Assembly (NCBI RefSeq): GCF_040675465.1
Contig: NZ_JBFAPA010000001.1
Coordinates: forward strand, 868,001-932,000
DNA from: Kibdelosporangium sp040675465
GTDB taxonomy: Bacteria; Actinomycetota; Actinomycetes; Mycobacteriales; Pseudonocardiaceae
Direction of reading: 5' to 3'
DNA: 64,000 bases
This document shows, piece by piece, positions 34,403 through 43,490 of the stretch. A program made the translations under genes and the position numbers. The first letter of the stretch is position 1; each line of letters opens with the position of its first letter. The notes under the pieces were generated by a model. That model was not told the origin of the DNA. It ran no database searches and was given only the letters and a program-made list of their open reading frames with translations.

Positions 34403-34645
34403 TTGCTGCTGATCAGCTGCCCCTGGTGCGGGGAGCGTGAGGAGACCGAGTTCCACTACGGCGGCCAGGCGCTCGTCACCTACCCGGCCGACCCCGAGTC
34501 CCTGTCCGACGCGGACTGGGCGCAGTACCTGTTCTTCCGGGACAACCCCAAGGGTGACTTCGCCGAGCGCTGGGTGCACACCGCCGGCTGCCGCCGCTGG
34601 TTCAACACCGTCCGCAACACCGTGACCAGCGAGTTCAAGTCATGA
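34403..34645 (+). CDS. soxD: Heterotetrameric sarcosine oxidase, delta subunit
   Basis: 80 aa from a TTG with GAGGAG 6 bp upstream. LLLISCPWCGEREETEFHYGG begins with the C-x2-C zinc-binding pair, and DNPKGDFAERWVHTAGCRRWFN is the classic SoxD motif. Structural zinc subunit that bridges the alpha and beta subunits. Overlaps the soxA ATG by 4 bp. Confidence 0.93.
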   Translation: MLLISCPWCGEREETEFHYGGQALVTYPADPESLSDADWAQYLFFRDNPKGDFAERWVHTAGCRRWFNTVRNTVTSEFKS

Positions 34646-37317
34646 GACTGGACACGGGCGGCGCGATCGACCGCACTCAGGAGCTGAACTTCACCGTCGA
34701 CGGCGTCAGCTACACGGGCTATCAGGGTGACACCGTGGCCTCCGCGCTGCTCGCCAACGGCGTGATCCAAGTGGGGCCGTCGCTGTACAAGGGGCGTCCA
34801 CGGGGGATCTTCTCCGCAGGCGTCGAGGAACCGAACGCGCTCATCCAGGTCGGCCCCGATCCCTCGCTCCAGGCGACCACCGTGCCGCTCACCGAAGGCC
34901 TCACCGCGCGGACGTTGAGCGGAGTCGGCCGCCTGATCCCAGACCCTGACGAGCCCCGCTACGACAAGCGCTACACCCACACCGACATCCTCGTGGTCGG
35001 CGGCGGACCCGCAGGTCAGGCCGCTGCCAAGGCCGCCGCAGCGGGTGGCGCCCGAGTCGTCCTCGTCTCAGTGTCGGTCCCCTCGAGTACTCTGGATCTC
35101 GGGGGGCCGGAGGCCGGTGGGACTAGCACAGTCATCGCCCCGGCGACGGCATTCGGTTACTACGACAGCAACTACATTCTGGTCGCCCAAGGCCAGACGC
35201 TGTGGCACATCCGCGCACGTCAGGTGATCCTTGCGACCGGCGCGCACGAGCAGCCGATCATCTTCGAGAACAACGACCGCCCCGGCATCATGCTCGCCGG
35301 CGCGGTCCGCGAGTACATCGAGAAGTACGCGGTCCTGCCTGGCCGCAAAGCGGTCGTCTTCACCACCAACGACTCCGCGTACGAGACGGCGTTCGCCCTG
35401 GTCGAAGCTGGTGCCGAGGCCACGGTCATCGACACTCGCACGCCGCCCGAAGACCTGGCCGCTCAGGCTCGCTCCCGAGGCATCGAGGTCCTGACCGGAC
35501 TCGTGCGCACCACCGAGGGCACCGGCCGGATAACCTCAGTGTCCACTGAGGACAGGACGATCGAGTGCGACCTGCTGGCGGTGTCCGGCGGCTGGCAACC
35601 CTCGGTGCACCTGTTCAGCCAGTCCCGCGGGACACTGCGCTGGACCGGCGAGAGGTTCGTGCCGCACGCGCCCGGCCAGGCGAATCGCGTGGTCGGCGCG
35701 GCCAACGGCACGTTCGACATCAACGCGGCCATCACCGAGGCGACCGCCGCGGGCATCGAACTCGCCGCCGCCGTCGGCTATCCGGTGAGCGTGCCACCAC
35801 CGTCCAGAGTAGACACCCGCATGGCCGCAAAGGCCAAGCCCGTGTGGCTCGTGCCCGGCGACCCGCAGCTGCAGTTCGTGGACCTCGCCCGGGACGCCAC
35901 GGTCGCGGACATTCAGCGCGCGGTCGGCGCGGGCATGCGTTCGCCCGAACACGTCAAGCGGTACACGACCATCGGCACCGGCGCCGACCAGGGCCGCACG
36001 TCGAACATCGCGACCCTGGGCGTGATCGCGACCCTGCTGGACGTCACGCCCGGCGACCTCGGCACGACGACGTTCCGCGCGCCTTCGGTGCCCGTGTCGT
36101 TCGCGCTGATGGCCGGTCGCGACCGCGGCGACCTGCTCGACCCAATCCGCACGACGCCGATTCACAGCTGGCATGTGGCCGCGGGCGCGGAGTTCGAGAA
36201 CGTCGGGCAGTGGAAGCGACCGTGGTTCTACCCGAAACCAGGCGAGGACATGGAGTCCGCCGTGCTGCGCGAGTGCAATGCGGCCCGGACCGGCGTCGGC
36301 ATGCAGGACGCGAGCACGCTCGGCAAGATCGAGGTGGTCGGGCCGGACGCCGGCGAGTTCCTCAACCGCATGTACACCAACGCTTTCAAGAAACTGCCGG
36401 TCGGCTCGTGCCGGTATGGGCTGATGTGCAAGGCCGACGGCATGGTGTTCGACGACGGCGTGACCATGCGGCTGGCCGAGGATCGCTACTACGTCACGAC
36501 GACCACGGGCGGCGCGGCGAACGTACTCGACTGGTTCGAGGAGTGGTCGCAGACCGAGTGGCCCGAGCTGGACGTCAAGTTCACCTCGGTCACCGAGCAG
36601 TGGTCGACCATCGCCGTGGCCGGGCCGCTGTCCCGTGCGGTGATAGCGCGAATCTGCGACCTTGACGTGTCGAACGAAGCCTTCCCGTTCATGACGTTCC
36701 GGAATACGACCCTCCACAATGGAGTTTCCGCCCGGATCGCGCGGATCTCGTTCTCCGGTGAGCTGGCGTACGAGGTCAACGTGGCCGGCTGGTACGGGCT
36801 GTCCACGTGGGAGGCGATCCACGAGGCCGGTGCCGAGTTCGGGATCACGCCGTACGGCACCGAGACGATGCACGTTCTCCGTGCGGAGAAAGGGTTCCCG
36901 ATCGTCGGCCAGGACACCGACGGCACGGTGACCCCGCATGACCTGGGCATGTCGTGGATCGTGTCCAAGCAGAAGGACTTCGTGGGCAAGCGCTCGCTGC
37001 GACGGCCGGACACCGCTCGGACGGACCGCAAGCACCTCGTCGGCCTGCTGCCGGTCGACCCGACAGAGTTGTTGCCCGAGGGCGCGCAGATGGTGACGTC
37101 CGACGCGGTACTGACCCCGCCGGTGCCGATGGAAGGGCACGTGACCTCGAGCTATCGCAGTGCCGCGCTGGACCGGACGTTCGCGCTGGCGTTGATCCGC
37201 AACGGGCGCAACCGGATCGGCGAGACGTTGCTGGCGCCGCTGGGCGACCGGGTGATCGCCGCGACCGTGACCGAGCCGGTGTTCTACGACAAGGAAGGGG
37301 CGCGTCGTGACGGTTGA
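34642..37317 (+). CDS. soxA: Heterotetrameric sarcosine oxidase, alpha subunit, with a shortened NAD-domain segment
   Basis: 891 aa, against about 950-1000 in most relatives. N-terminal 2Fe-2S-like fold (VDGVSYTGYQGDTVASALLANG), NAD-binding domain (ILVVGGGPAGQAAAKAAAAGGARVVLV), then IRARQVILATGAHEQP, and a C-terminal GcvT-like THF domain (RISFSGELAYEVNV, LRAEKGFPIVGQDTDG). Residues about 138-173 are odd. The strand that normally ends in an acidic NAD-ribose ligand reads VVLVSVSVPSSTLDLGG, and several dozen residues usual before GYYD and before the WHIRAR segment are missing. Codon use in this piece is less GC3-rich. The rest is intact, so the protein is probably functional with altered NAD binding. 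Confidence 0.9.
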   Translation: MRLDTGGAIDRTQELNFTVDGVSYTGYQGDTVASALLANGVIQVGPSLYKGRPRGIFSAGVEEPNALIQVGPDPSLQATTVPLTEGLTARTLSGVGRLIPDPDEPRYDKRYTHTDILVVGGGPAGQAAAKAAAAGGARVVLVSVSVPSSTLDLGGPEAGGTSTVIAPATAFGYYDSNYILVAQGQTLWHIRARQVILATGAHEQPIIFENNDRPGIMLAGAVREYIEKYAVLPGRKAVVFTTNDSAYETAFALVEAGAEATVIDTRTPPEDLAAQARSRGIEVLTGLVRTTEGTGRITSVSTEDRTIECDLLAVSGGWQPSVHLFSQSRGTLRWTGERFVPHAPGQANRVVGAANGTFDINAAITEATAAGIELAAAVGYPVSVPPPSRVDTRMAAKAKPVWLVPGDPQLQFVDLARDATVADIQRAVGAGMRSPEHVKRYTTIGTGADQGRTSNIATLGVIATLLDVTPGDLGTTTFRAPSVPVSFALMAGRDRGDLLDPIRTTPIHSWHVAAGAEFENVGQWKRPWFYPKPGEDMESAVLRECNAARTGVGMQDASTLGKIEVVGPDAGEFLNRMYTNAFKKLPVGSCRYGLMCKADGMVFDDGVTMRLAEDRYYVTTTTGGAANVLDWFEEWSQTEWPELDVKFTSVTEQWSTIAVAGPLSRAVIARICDLDVSNEAFPFMTFRNTTLHNGVSARIARISFSGELAYEVNVAGWYGLSTWEAIHEAGAEFGITPYGTETMHVLRAEKGFPIVGQDTDGTVTPHDLGMSWIVSKQKDFVGKRSLRRPDTARTDRKHLVGLLPVDPTELLPEGAQMVTSDAVLTPPVPMEGHVTSSYRSAALDRTFALALIRNGRNRIGETLLAPLGDRVIAATVTEPVFYDKEGARRDG

Positions 37318-37831
37318 CCTGCGCCGCAGCCCGCTCGCGGACTACCCGGGCATCACCGAGCTGCCGTTCCTGACCATGGTCAACGTCCGGGTCGCGCCGA
37401 CCAGCGCGGCCGCCGCAGCCATCAGCGCGCGGCTCGGCGGGCCGTTGCCGGTGGTCCCGGGTTCGGTCGTCGACGCTGGCACACGGCACATTCTCTGGCT
37501 CGGGCCGGACGAGTGGCTCGTGGTCGGGCCGCCCGATGACAGCGGCCTCGCCGCTTTGCTGGACGAGCCGGGAGCGTCCATTGTGGACGTTTCGGCGAAC
37601 CGGACGACGATCGAGGTGGACAGCCGTGACCTGCTGGAACACGGCTGCACGCTGGACCTGCACCCGCGGGCGTTCCACGCGGGCCGGTGCGCGCAGACGA
37701 TGCTCGCCCGGACGCAGGTGATCCTGTGGCAGACCGACGACGCGCCGGTGTACCGGTTGCTGGTCCGGGGTTCGTTCGCGCGCTACCTGGCGGACTGGCT
37801 CACAGATCACCGACGAACGGGATCCGGGTGA
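37307..37831 (+). CDS. soxG: Heterotetrameric sarcosine oxidase, gamma subunit
   Basis: 174 aa from GTG 37307, overlapping soxA by 11 bp. ELPFLTMVNVRV, HILWLGPDEWLVVGPPDD and VDVSANRTTIEVDS are SoxG/YgfZ-like features, and DLHPRAFHAGRCAQTMLARTQVILW is the family's C-terminal signature. Completes the tetramer that converts sarcosine to glycine, 5,10-methylene-THF and H2O2. Its 3' end overlaps the convergent nuclease gene by 32 bp. Confidence 0.9.
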   Translation: MTVDLRRSPLADYPGITELPFLTMVNVRVAPTSAAAAAISARLGGPLPVVPGSVVDAGTRHILWLGPDEWLVVGPPDDSGLAALLDEPGASIVDVSANRTTIEVDSRDLLEHGCTLDLHPRAFHAGRCAQTMLARTQVILWQTDDAPVYRLLVRGSFARYLADWLTDHRRTGSG

Positions 37832-39431
37832 CCTGCTCGGAGGACATCCAGTGCCGTAGCACCTGAGTTGCGCGCACGTCGTCCTCGTTGTACTCGAACA
37901 GGCGCGTGCGCTGCGACAGGTCCGGCTCGCCGCCGTCCATGCCGACCGCGTCCCGGTACCAGCGCATCGAGTTCTCGCCGCTGGCCGCCGGGTCGCGCCA
38001 GCCGAACCCGGCCGCCGGGGCGATGATCTTCAGGCCCTTTCCCTGGGCGCACAGGAACTGGTCCTGGACGCTGCGGAACAGGTCGAACCAGCCGTCCGAG
38101 TCGATGAAGTCCTGCACCTGCTTCTCGGTCGGGATGCCCGGGCGGCCCTTGAACCGGCGCGCCGAGGCCAGCAGCCAGCGGTTCTCGGCGAGCTCGTTGT
38201 AGCAGTAGGCGCGAAACGTCAGACCTCGCGCGCGGGCCCGTAGCCGCACGCCCATCAGCCATTCCCAGAACTCGGCGAACGAGCGGCCCTCGTCCTCGGT
38301 CGGCACCGGCTCCCAGGTGACGAACGCGCGGTAGCCCGGGGGCTCGCCCACGTCCGCGCCGCTCAGCAGCACGCCCCACATGTACGCGCCCGCGTCGCCG
38401 AAGCTCTCCATGTCCACGTCGACTTCGACATCCGCGCGGGGCACGGTCACATCAGGCACGCGCCGGACCATCTTGAGGTCCCGCAGCCACGCCTTGGCCA
38501 GCGCGATCGCGTCATCCGAGGGCAGGCCGACGAGCTGCAGGTCCGTACCGGGGGCGACCTGCGCGAGGTCGTCGACGGTCCGGATCCCCGCCGCGCGCAG
38601 CATCACGGCGTCCTCGCCGCGGGCGACCAGGCTGACATCCCGGTTCTCCAGCAGGGTCTGTTCGCAGATCGGCCACCAGGGGCAGCTGCGGCACTCGACG
38701 ATCCGCGACGGCTGGGCCATCGCGTCGCCACCGTTCGCCGCCGCCCCGGCCACCGCCAGGCGGTCGGAGAACCGGTTGTCGTACTCGGACAGCGCCGTCC
38801 GGCCACCCGGCCACGTCGGCGCCTCCAGGTCGTGCCAGGCCACCACGTCCGCGTCCAGCCCGATCACCCCGCCGACCGCGCGGCCGCTCGCCGCATAGCC
38901 TGAGGCCTGCAGCATCCGCCACGCGTGGGCCAGCCGCATCTGGTCGCGCGGCTGGGGGCGGATCTTGCGCAGCGGGTCGACGCGGCTGCCGCGCGGCATC
39001 GGTTCACCCAACGGCGACGTACGCGCACCCGAGCCCGGGTCGGTCACCTTGTGCCGGACCACCAGCACCGGGACGTAGCCCTTGTCGGTCCGGACCAGCA
39101 GGTCTATCGAACCGCGACGGCCTCCACGCGGGTCACGGGGCAGCTGCGCGGCCCAGATGAACCGGGCGCCCGCGGTCAGCATCGCCTGGGTCGCCTTCTC
39201 CCGGTCGGCGCCCGGCGGGATCTCCATCCAGTCCGGCCCGACCAGCCGCGCGACCCGGTCGGCCACCGAGCGGCGGTGCGCCATCGCGTCCGCCTTCCGC
39301 TGCTCACCCGTGGGATCCGGCGCCGCCCGCGGGGCGTCCCGCATCGCCGGATCGTTCTCCAAGTGCACCCGCCGCCGGCAACGATTGACCACACCCGCGT
39401 CGAGCAGCACCGAATCCGTCACAGCAAGCAC
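37800..39431 (-). CDS. TM0106-family RecB-like nuclease with Fe-S-type cysteines
   Basis: 543 aa from TTG 39431 or GTG 39422. No clear ribosome binding site, so a leaderless transcript is possible. The N-terminal PD-(D/E)xK-like part has GSIDLLVRTDKGYVPVLVVRHK. CRSCPWWPICEQ suggests Fe-S cluster ligands. The C-terminal RNase-H/DEDD-like domain starts DVDMESFGD and ends YNEDDVRATQVLRHW. This is the architecture of the TM0106-type RecB-family putative nuclease, whose cellular role is unknown and presumed to be DNA repair. Confidence 0.88.
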   Translation of the reverse strand: MLAVTDSVLLDAGVVNRCRRRVHLENDPAMRDAPRAAPDPTGEQRKADAMAHRRSVADRVARLVGPDWMEIPPGADREKATQAMLTAGARFIWAAQLPRDPRGGRRGSIDLLVRTDKGYVPVLVVRHKVTDPGSGARTSPLGEPMPRGSRVDPLRKIRPQPRDQMRLAHAWRMLQASGYAASGRAVGGVIGLDADVVAWHDLEAPTWPGGRTALSEYDNRFSDRLAVAGAAANGGDAMAQPSRIVECRSCPWWPICEQTLLENRDVSLVARGEDAVMLRAAGIRTVDDLAQVAPGTDLQLVGLPSDDAIALAKAWLRDLKMVRRVPDVTVPRADVEVDVDMESFGDAGAYMWGVLLSGADVGEPPGYRAFVTWEPVPTEDEGRSFAEFWEWLMGVRLRARARGLTFRAYCYNELAENRWLLASARRFKGRPGIPTEKQVQDFIDSDGWFDLFRSVQDQFLCAQGKGLKIIAPAAGFGWRDPAASGENSMRWYRDAVGMDGGEPDLSQRTRLFEYNEDDVRATQVLRHWMSSEQVTRIPFVGDL

Positions 39432-39493
39432 TCTAAATGTTGAAGTTTCCAGCCGAGATGCTGCTGTAGCCTCCCGACGTTAAGTTGAGATGC

Positions 39494-39937
39494 ATGGCAC
39501 GGTCAGGCAAGCCCCGCATCACGCCGCGCAACGCCAAGAACGCCGTCGCGGTCGCCAAGGTCATCGGCCCCGCGATCGCCCCCATCATGCTGCCGATAGT
39601 CGCCAAAGCGGCGGCCACCCTCCGCAGCATGAAAGACAGCCGCCGGGCCCACAAACTCGGGGTCCCCCTCGACGACCTGGCGAAGTACAGCGGCAAAGGC
39701 GGCCACCTCCACGCCCGGATAGCCGGGTTGACGGACGTGCTGACCGAACTGCGCGCGAAGGACAAGGCCACCGACACCGCCTTCATCGACGAAACCCAGA
39801 CCACCCTCACCCAACTCGCCGCCGCCGTCCGCGCCGCCGAACGCATGCCGACCCCCAGACGCAAAACCGCCCACCGAGCCGTCGCCCAGGAACTCGACCT
39901 CCTCGAAGACCGCCTCATGCACAAACTCGGCATCTAG
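39494..39937 (+). CDS. Conserved actinobacterial protein of unknown function (DUF6474-like)
   Basis: About 147 aa from ATG 39494, with TTG 39485 as an alternative. Basic N-terminus (RSGKPRITPRNAKNAV), a hydrophobic stretch VIGPAIAPIMLPIVAKAAATL, then a helical domain with RRAHKLGVPLDDLAKYSGKGGHLHARIAG. The wording recalls the actinobacterial family I remember as DUF6474. No catalytic motif. Divergent from the RecB-like nuclease gene, with about 60 bp between. Confidence 0.75.
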   Translation: MARSGKPRITPRNAKNAVAVAKVIGPAIAPIMLPIVAKAAATLRSMKDSRRAHKLGVPLDDLAKYSGKGGHLHARIAGLTDVLTELRAKDKATDTAFIDETQTTLTQLAAAVRAAERMPTPRRKTAHRAVAQELDLLEDRLMHKLGI

Positions 39938-40059
39938 CCCGCCCCTCGTCGGACGACTGGCCGCGACCGGGCGACCCAGCACGACAACACACCCTGCGAT
40001 GCACAACTCCGGCCTCGGGGCGGAGTTGGTCAACGGCCGGCTTCGTTAGGCTGCGGTGT

Positions 40060-40602
40060 GTGAGACGGCGGCCATCCAGAGCGCGGGGAGTCCTGCGTGG
40101 GTGGACGCTGGGGGCGGCGTCTGGGGCGTTGGCGGTCGCGGCGCACGGAATGGCAGGCGGCGGGACGCCGGATACGGCGTTAGCGGTGTTGCTGACCGTC
40201 ATCGTGGGATGGGCCGGGACGGCGTTCGCGGCCAAGCGGCGGAGCACGTTTGCGGTGCTCACAGCCCTGGGGACGGCCCAGCTGGCGATGCACCTGGTGC
40301 TCAACTACGTCGTCCCCACGCACATCGGGCACCACGCGCCGCCCATCAACTCCACCGCGATGCTGGCCACGCACACGGTGGCGACACTGCTGACGGGGCT
40401 GTTGCTCACCCGGGCCGATCACGCGGTCCAGCTCGCCGAGACGGCGGTCCGGCTCCTCACTGACCTGCTCAAACCCCCCACGTTCCCGGCGGTCCCGGCG
40501 GCTGTGTATGCGCTGCCCGCATCGCCGGGGCACATCGGCCACCTGCTGGCGGTCGTGCTCAAGCGGCAACACGCCCGGCGTGGGCCGCCGCAGTCCTCCT
40601 GA
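40060..40602 (+). CDS. Small multi-pass membrane protein upstream of the copper operon
   Basis: About 180 aa from GTG 40060 (VRRRPSRARGVLRGW). Four to five hydrophobic segments: TLGAASGALAVAAHGMAGGG, ALAVLLTVIVGWAGTAFA, LTALGTAQLAMHLVLNYVVP and TAMLATHTVATLLTGLLL. Several histidines lie near membrane edges (MHLVL, THIGHHAPP, ATHTV, ADHA), which could bind metal. Ends 52 bp before the YcnI-like gene, same strand, so it may belong to the copper unit. Unrecognised family. Confidence 0.7.
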   Translation: MRRRPSRARGVLRGWTLGAASGALAVAAHGMAGGGTPDTALAVLLTVIVGWAGTAFAAKRRSTFAVLTALGTAQLAMHLVLNYVVPTHIGHHAPPINSTAMLATHTVATLLTGLLLTRADHAVQLAETAVRLLTDLLKPPTFPAVPAAVYALPASPGHIGHLLAVVLKRQHARRGPPQSS

Positions 40603-40654
40603 AGTCGCGAATTCACCTCCCCCTAACCCCTGCAGACTCAGGAGCAATATCTAC

Positions 40655-41404
40655 ATGTCTACAAATCGACTCGTTCAGCGTGCGCTGGCGGTGGCCGTGA
40701 CGGCCGGGGCCATCGTGGTCGCCACCGGTGGGATGGCCAGCGCGCACGTGACGGCGAACGTCACCGAACCGGCCAAGAAAGGTGGTTACTCCAAGATCAC
40801 CTTCCGGGTGCCGAACGAGGACGCGGCGCAGAGCACGGTCAAGCTGACCCTGACCTTCCCGGCCAACCCGCCGATCACCGGCGCGCGGCCCAAGCCGGTG
40901 GCCGGCTGGACCAACACGGTCACCAAGGCCAAGGTCGACCCGCCGGTGAAGGTCGGCAAGACCACCGCGACCGAGCGGATCGACACCATCACCTGGACCG
41001 CCCAGCCGGGCAACAAGATCGCGCCCGGGGAGTTCCAGGAGTTCGACATCTCGGTCGGCCCGCTGCCGGACGTCGACCAGCTGGTCATCCCGGCGACCCA
41101 GACCTACGACGGCGCCAAGGGCGACGTGAAGTGGGACCAGCTCGCCCAGCCGGGTGCCGAGGAGCCGGAGCACCCGGCGCCGACGGTCAAGCTGGTCGCC
41201 GCGGGCGCAGGTGAGGACGACCACGGCAACATGGGCTCCAGCGCGGACGTGAAACCCGCCGCCGACAGCCACGACGCCGCGGCTCCGGCATCCACAATGG
41301 ACAACACGGCCCGCTGGCTCGGCGGCATCGGTCTGGTCCTCGGGGCGCTCGGCCTCGGCCTCGGTGTCGGCGCCACCCTGCGGTCCAGGAAGCAGAAGGC
41401 ATGA
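40655..41404 (+). CDS. YcnI-like copper-binding membrane protein (DUF1775)
   Basis: 249 aa, GGAG upstream of the ATG. Signal peptide to about residue 29 ends ASA-HVTANV, so the mature N-terminus would be histidine, as in YcnI, where it binds Cu(II). The DUF1775 core includes YSKITFRVPNEDAAQSTVKLTL, VAGWTNTV and ITWTAQPGNKIAPGEFQEFDISVG. A C-terminal helix (GGIGLVLGALGLGLGVGATL) anchors it. Overlaps copC by 4 bp. Role: extracytoplasmic copper handling with CopC and CopD. Confidence 0.9.
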   Translation: MSTNRLVQRALAVAVTAGAIVVATGGMASAHVTANVTEPAKKGGYSKITFRVPNEDAAQSTVKLTLTFPANPPITGARPKPVAGWTNTVTKAKVDPPVKVGKTTATERIDTITWTAQPGNKIAPGEFQEFDISVGPLPDVDQLVIPATQTYDGAKGDVKWDQLAQPGAEEPEHPAPTVKLVAAGAGEDDHGNMGSSADVKPAADSHDAAAPASTMDNTARWLGGIGLVLGALGLGLGVGATLRSRKQKA

Positions 41405-41952
41405 TCCGTCGCCGCATAACCGCGGTCGCGGTGCTGGCCGGCCTGGCGTTCGCCGGGTCGGCCACCCCCGCGCTCGCACACAACTCACTGGTGGACTCGA
41501 ACCCGAAGGACGCCGCGACGCTCGACGCGGGCCCGCAGACCGTCCAGCTGACGTTCGACCAGCCGGTGCAGGACGGTGAGGGCGCCAACACCCTCGCCGT
41601 GCTCGGCCCCCAGGGTGACCACTGGGAGTCGGGACCGCCGCAGGTCAGTGGCAACGTCGTGACCGCGCCGGTGCGCCCGCTCGGGCCGGCCGGGACGTAC
41701 CAGGTCAACTACCGGATCCTGTCCGCCGACGGGCATCCGGTGTCGGCGGGCCTGAAGTTCACGTTGAGCAAGGCCGGCAACGGCACGCCCACCCCGCCGG
41801 ACGAGCTGGCCAAGTTCAGCAGCGCCCCCGCGCAGTCGAGCGACAGCGGCGGCGGCATCCCGACGTGGGTGTGGATCGTCGGCGCGGTCCTGCTGCTCGG
41901 CGTGGGCATCGTGTTCGCGATGCGGATGGGCGGCAAGGAAGAAGACGCCTGA
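41401..41952 (+). CDS. copC: CopC-domain copper-binding protein
   Basis: 183 aa. Signal peptide ends ALA-HNSLVDSNPKDAATL, so mature His1 can form the Cu(II) site together with the conserved ILSADGHPVSAG histidine and aspartate. No methionine-rich Cu(I) site is seen, which fits Cu(II)-only CopC. A Ser/Gly linker and a C-terminal transmembrane helix (TWVWIVGAVLLLGVGIVFAM) tether it outside the membrane. Stop overlaps copD (TGATG). Confidence 0.92.
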   Translation: MIRRRITAVAVLAGLAFAGSATPALAHNSLVDSNPKDAATLDAGPQTVQLTFDQPVQDGEGANTLAVLGPQGDHWESGPPQVSGNVVTAPVRPLGPAGTYQVNYRILSADGHPVSAGLKFTLSKAGNGTPTPPDELAKFSSAPAQSSDSGGGIPTWVWIVGAVLLLGVGIVFAMRMGGKEEDA

Positions 41953-42968
41953 TGGCCACCCGGACCACCGCGTCCGCCCGGCTCAGCCTGGTGACCGTGC
42001 TCGTGACGGCGGCATTGGCCGGTGTTCTCATCGGTCTGGCGCTGACCGCCACGAGGACGCTGCCCGGTCTGGCCGAGCCGGACGCGGTGGTCCGTTTCGG
42101 CATTCCGGTCGTGCGCGTGCTGCTCGACCTCGCCGCGGTTGTCACGGTTGGACTGTCCCTTTTGCCCTTGCTGATCGGCTTCGACCGGCCGAAGCTCGCC
42201 GAGAACGTGTTGGCGGGCACCAGAAGGATCGTCGTTGCGAGCTCATTGACCTGGGGCATAACGGCTTTGGTCGCGCTCGTGCTGCAGACCGCAGAGCTTC
42301 GACTGTCCACATCGGTCACTCTGGGCGCGATCTGGGACTACATAAGGACTGTTGGCGCGGGCAAGGCGCTCGTCGCGGTGTTCGTACTCGCCATGATCTG
42401 CGCCGGGCTCGCGGTCTGGTCGGTGCGCAAGGGCGAGTCCGTCCCCGCGGAACTGCGTGCGGCCGCCGCGCTGTTCACTTTGCTGCCGCTGCCGGTGACC
42501 GGGCACGCGACCAACTGGAACTGGCACGACATCACGATGGTGTCGATGGAGCTGCACGTGATGGCGGCCGTCGCCTGGACGGGCGGGCTCGGCGCGATCG
42601 CGGTCCTGCTCGCCGCCAACCGCACCCTGCTCGCCCACGCGTTGCCGCGGTTCTCCAAATTGGCCGCGCTCTGCCTGGTCGTGTCCGTCGCGACTGGACT
42701 GTTCAACGGGTTCGCCGAACTGCTGCTGAAACCGGGCAGCGACCTCTGGCAGGACCTGTTCCACACGGACTACGGGATTCTCGTCGTCCTGAAAATCAGC
42801 TGCGTCACGCTGCTCGCCATCCTCGGCGCGAACATCCGGTGGCGGCTGCTGCCCGGAATCCTGAAGCACCAGCGGACCGCGCTCGCCGGCTGGGCGGCGG
42901 TCGAACTGTCGATCATGGGGCTCGCGTTCGGCTTCGCTGTAGTGCTCACCCGGGCACCGGTCAGCTGA
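41952..42968 (+). CDS. copD: CopD-family copper membrane protein
   Basis: 338 aa with about eight transmembrane helices. HATNWNWHDITMVSMELHVMAAVAWTGGLGAI is the CopD motif with histidines between helices, and DYGILVVLKISCVTLLAILGANIRWRLLP is the second conserved block. Family knowledge: CopD moves copper from CopC across the membrane, probably importing it for cuproenzymes. Third gene of a tightly overlapping ycnI-copC-copD unit. Confidence 0.9.
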   Translation: MATRTTASARLSLVTVLVTAALAGVLIGLALTATRTLPGLAEPDAVVRFGIPVVRVLLDLAAVVTVGLSLLPLLIGFDRPKLAENVLAGTRRIVVASSLTWGITALVALVLQTAELRLSTSVTLGAIWDYIRTVGAGKALVAVFVLAMICAGLAVWSVRKGESVPAELRAAAALFTLLPLPVTGHATNWNWHDITMVSMELHVMAAVAWTGGLGAIAVLLAANRTLLAHALPRFSKLAALCLVVSVATGLFNGFAELLLKPGSDLWQDLFHTDYGILVVLKISCVTLLAILGANIRWRLLPGILKHQRTALAGWAAVELSIMGLAFGFAVVLTRAPVS

Positions 42969-43051
42969 CGGCCGTTCGTCGCAAGTGGAGACTTATGTGG
43001 CGGCCGTCACGTCCGGCCGATCGATGATCAAAAACCCGAAGAGTCGAGCGG

Positions 43052-43357
43052 TCAGTCCTGCTCGGTGAACTGCGGGCGCTCGTGCGGGCGGCGAAGTTCC
43101 GCCAAGCGGTCCATCGTCACCGCGCCCCGGCGCTCCAGCTCCTTGCGGCTGATCCAGCCCGCCGCGAAGTGCCGGTAGCTCTGCGCCAGCATGACCAGCT
43201 CGGCCAGATAGTCGGCGGCCCGGCGGCGGCTGTCCTCGGGCAATCGGGAGACCAACGCCAGCTGCGCGGCCACAACGTCGTCCAGTACCTGGGCGGACCG
43301 CAACGCACGCTTGGCGCGCCTGCCATCACCGACTGTCCTGCTCAGCAGCCCCAACAC
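43052..43357 (-). CDS. Uncharacterised helical protein, 101 aa
   Basis: GTG start. All-helical, charged sequence (RRAKRALRSAQVLDDVVAAQLALVSRL, then DSRRRAADYLAELVMLAQSYRHFAAGW). No signal or membrane segment. Isolated between copD and the kinase-like gene, convergent with copD. No family recognised. Confidence 0.6.
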   Translation of the reverse strand: MLGLLSRTVGDGRRAKRALRSAQVLDDVVAAQLALVSRLPEDSRRRAADYLAELVMLAQSYRHFAAGWISRKELERRGAVTMDRLAELRRPHERPQFTEQD

Positions 43358-43490
43358 CGTGACCCATCACCTCTTCGTGCGCGACTTCGACAATGGCTCG
43401 CAACACAGCGTAGCCGATAACCCGTGCGGAGCAATGGCCACCATCTGTCGAGAAAGGATTCGCTGCCGGAGGGGCGGGCGTTACCGCCAT

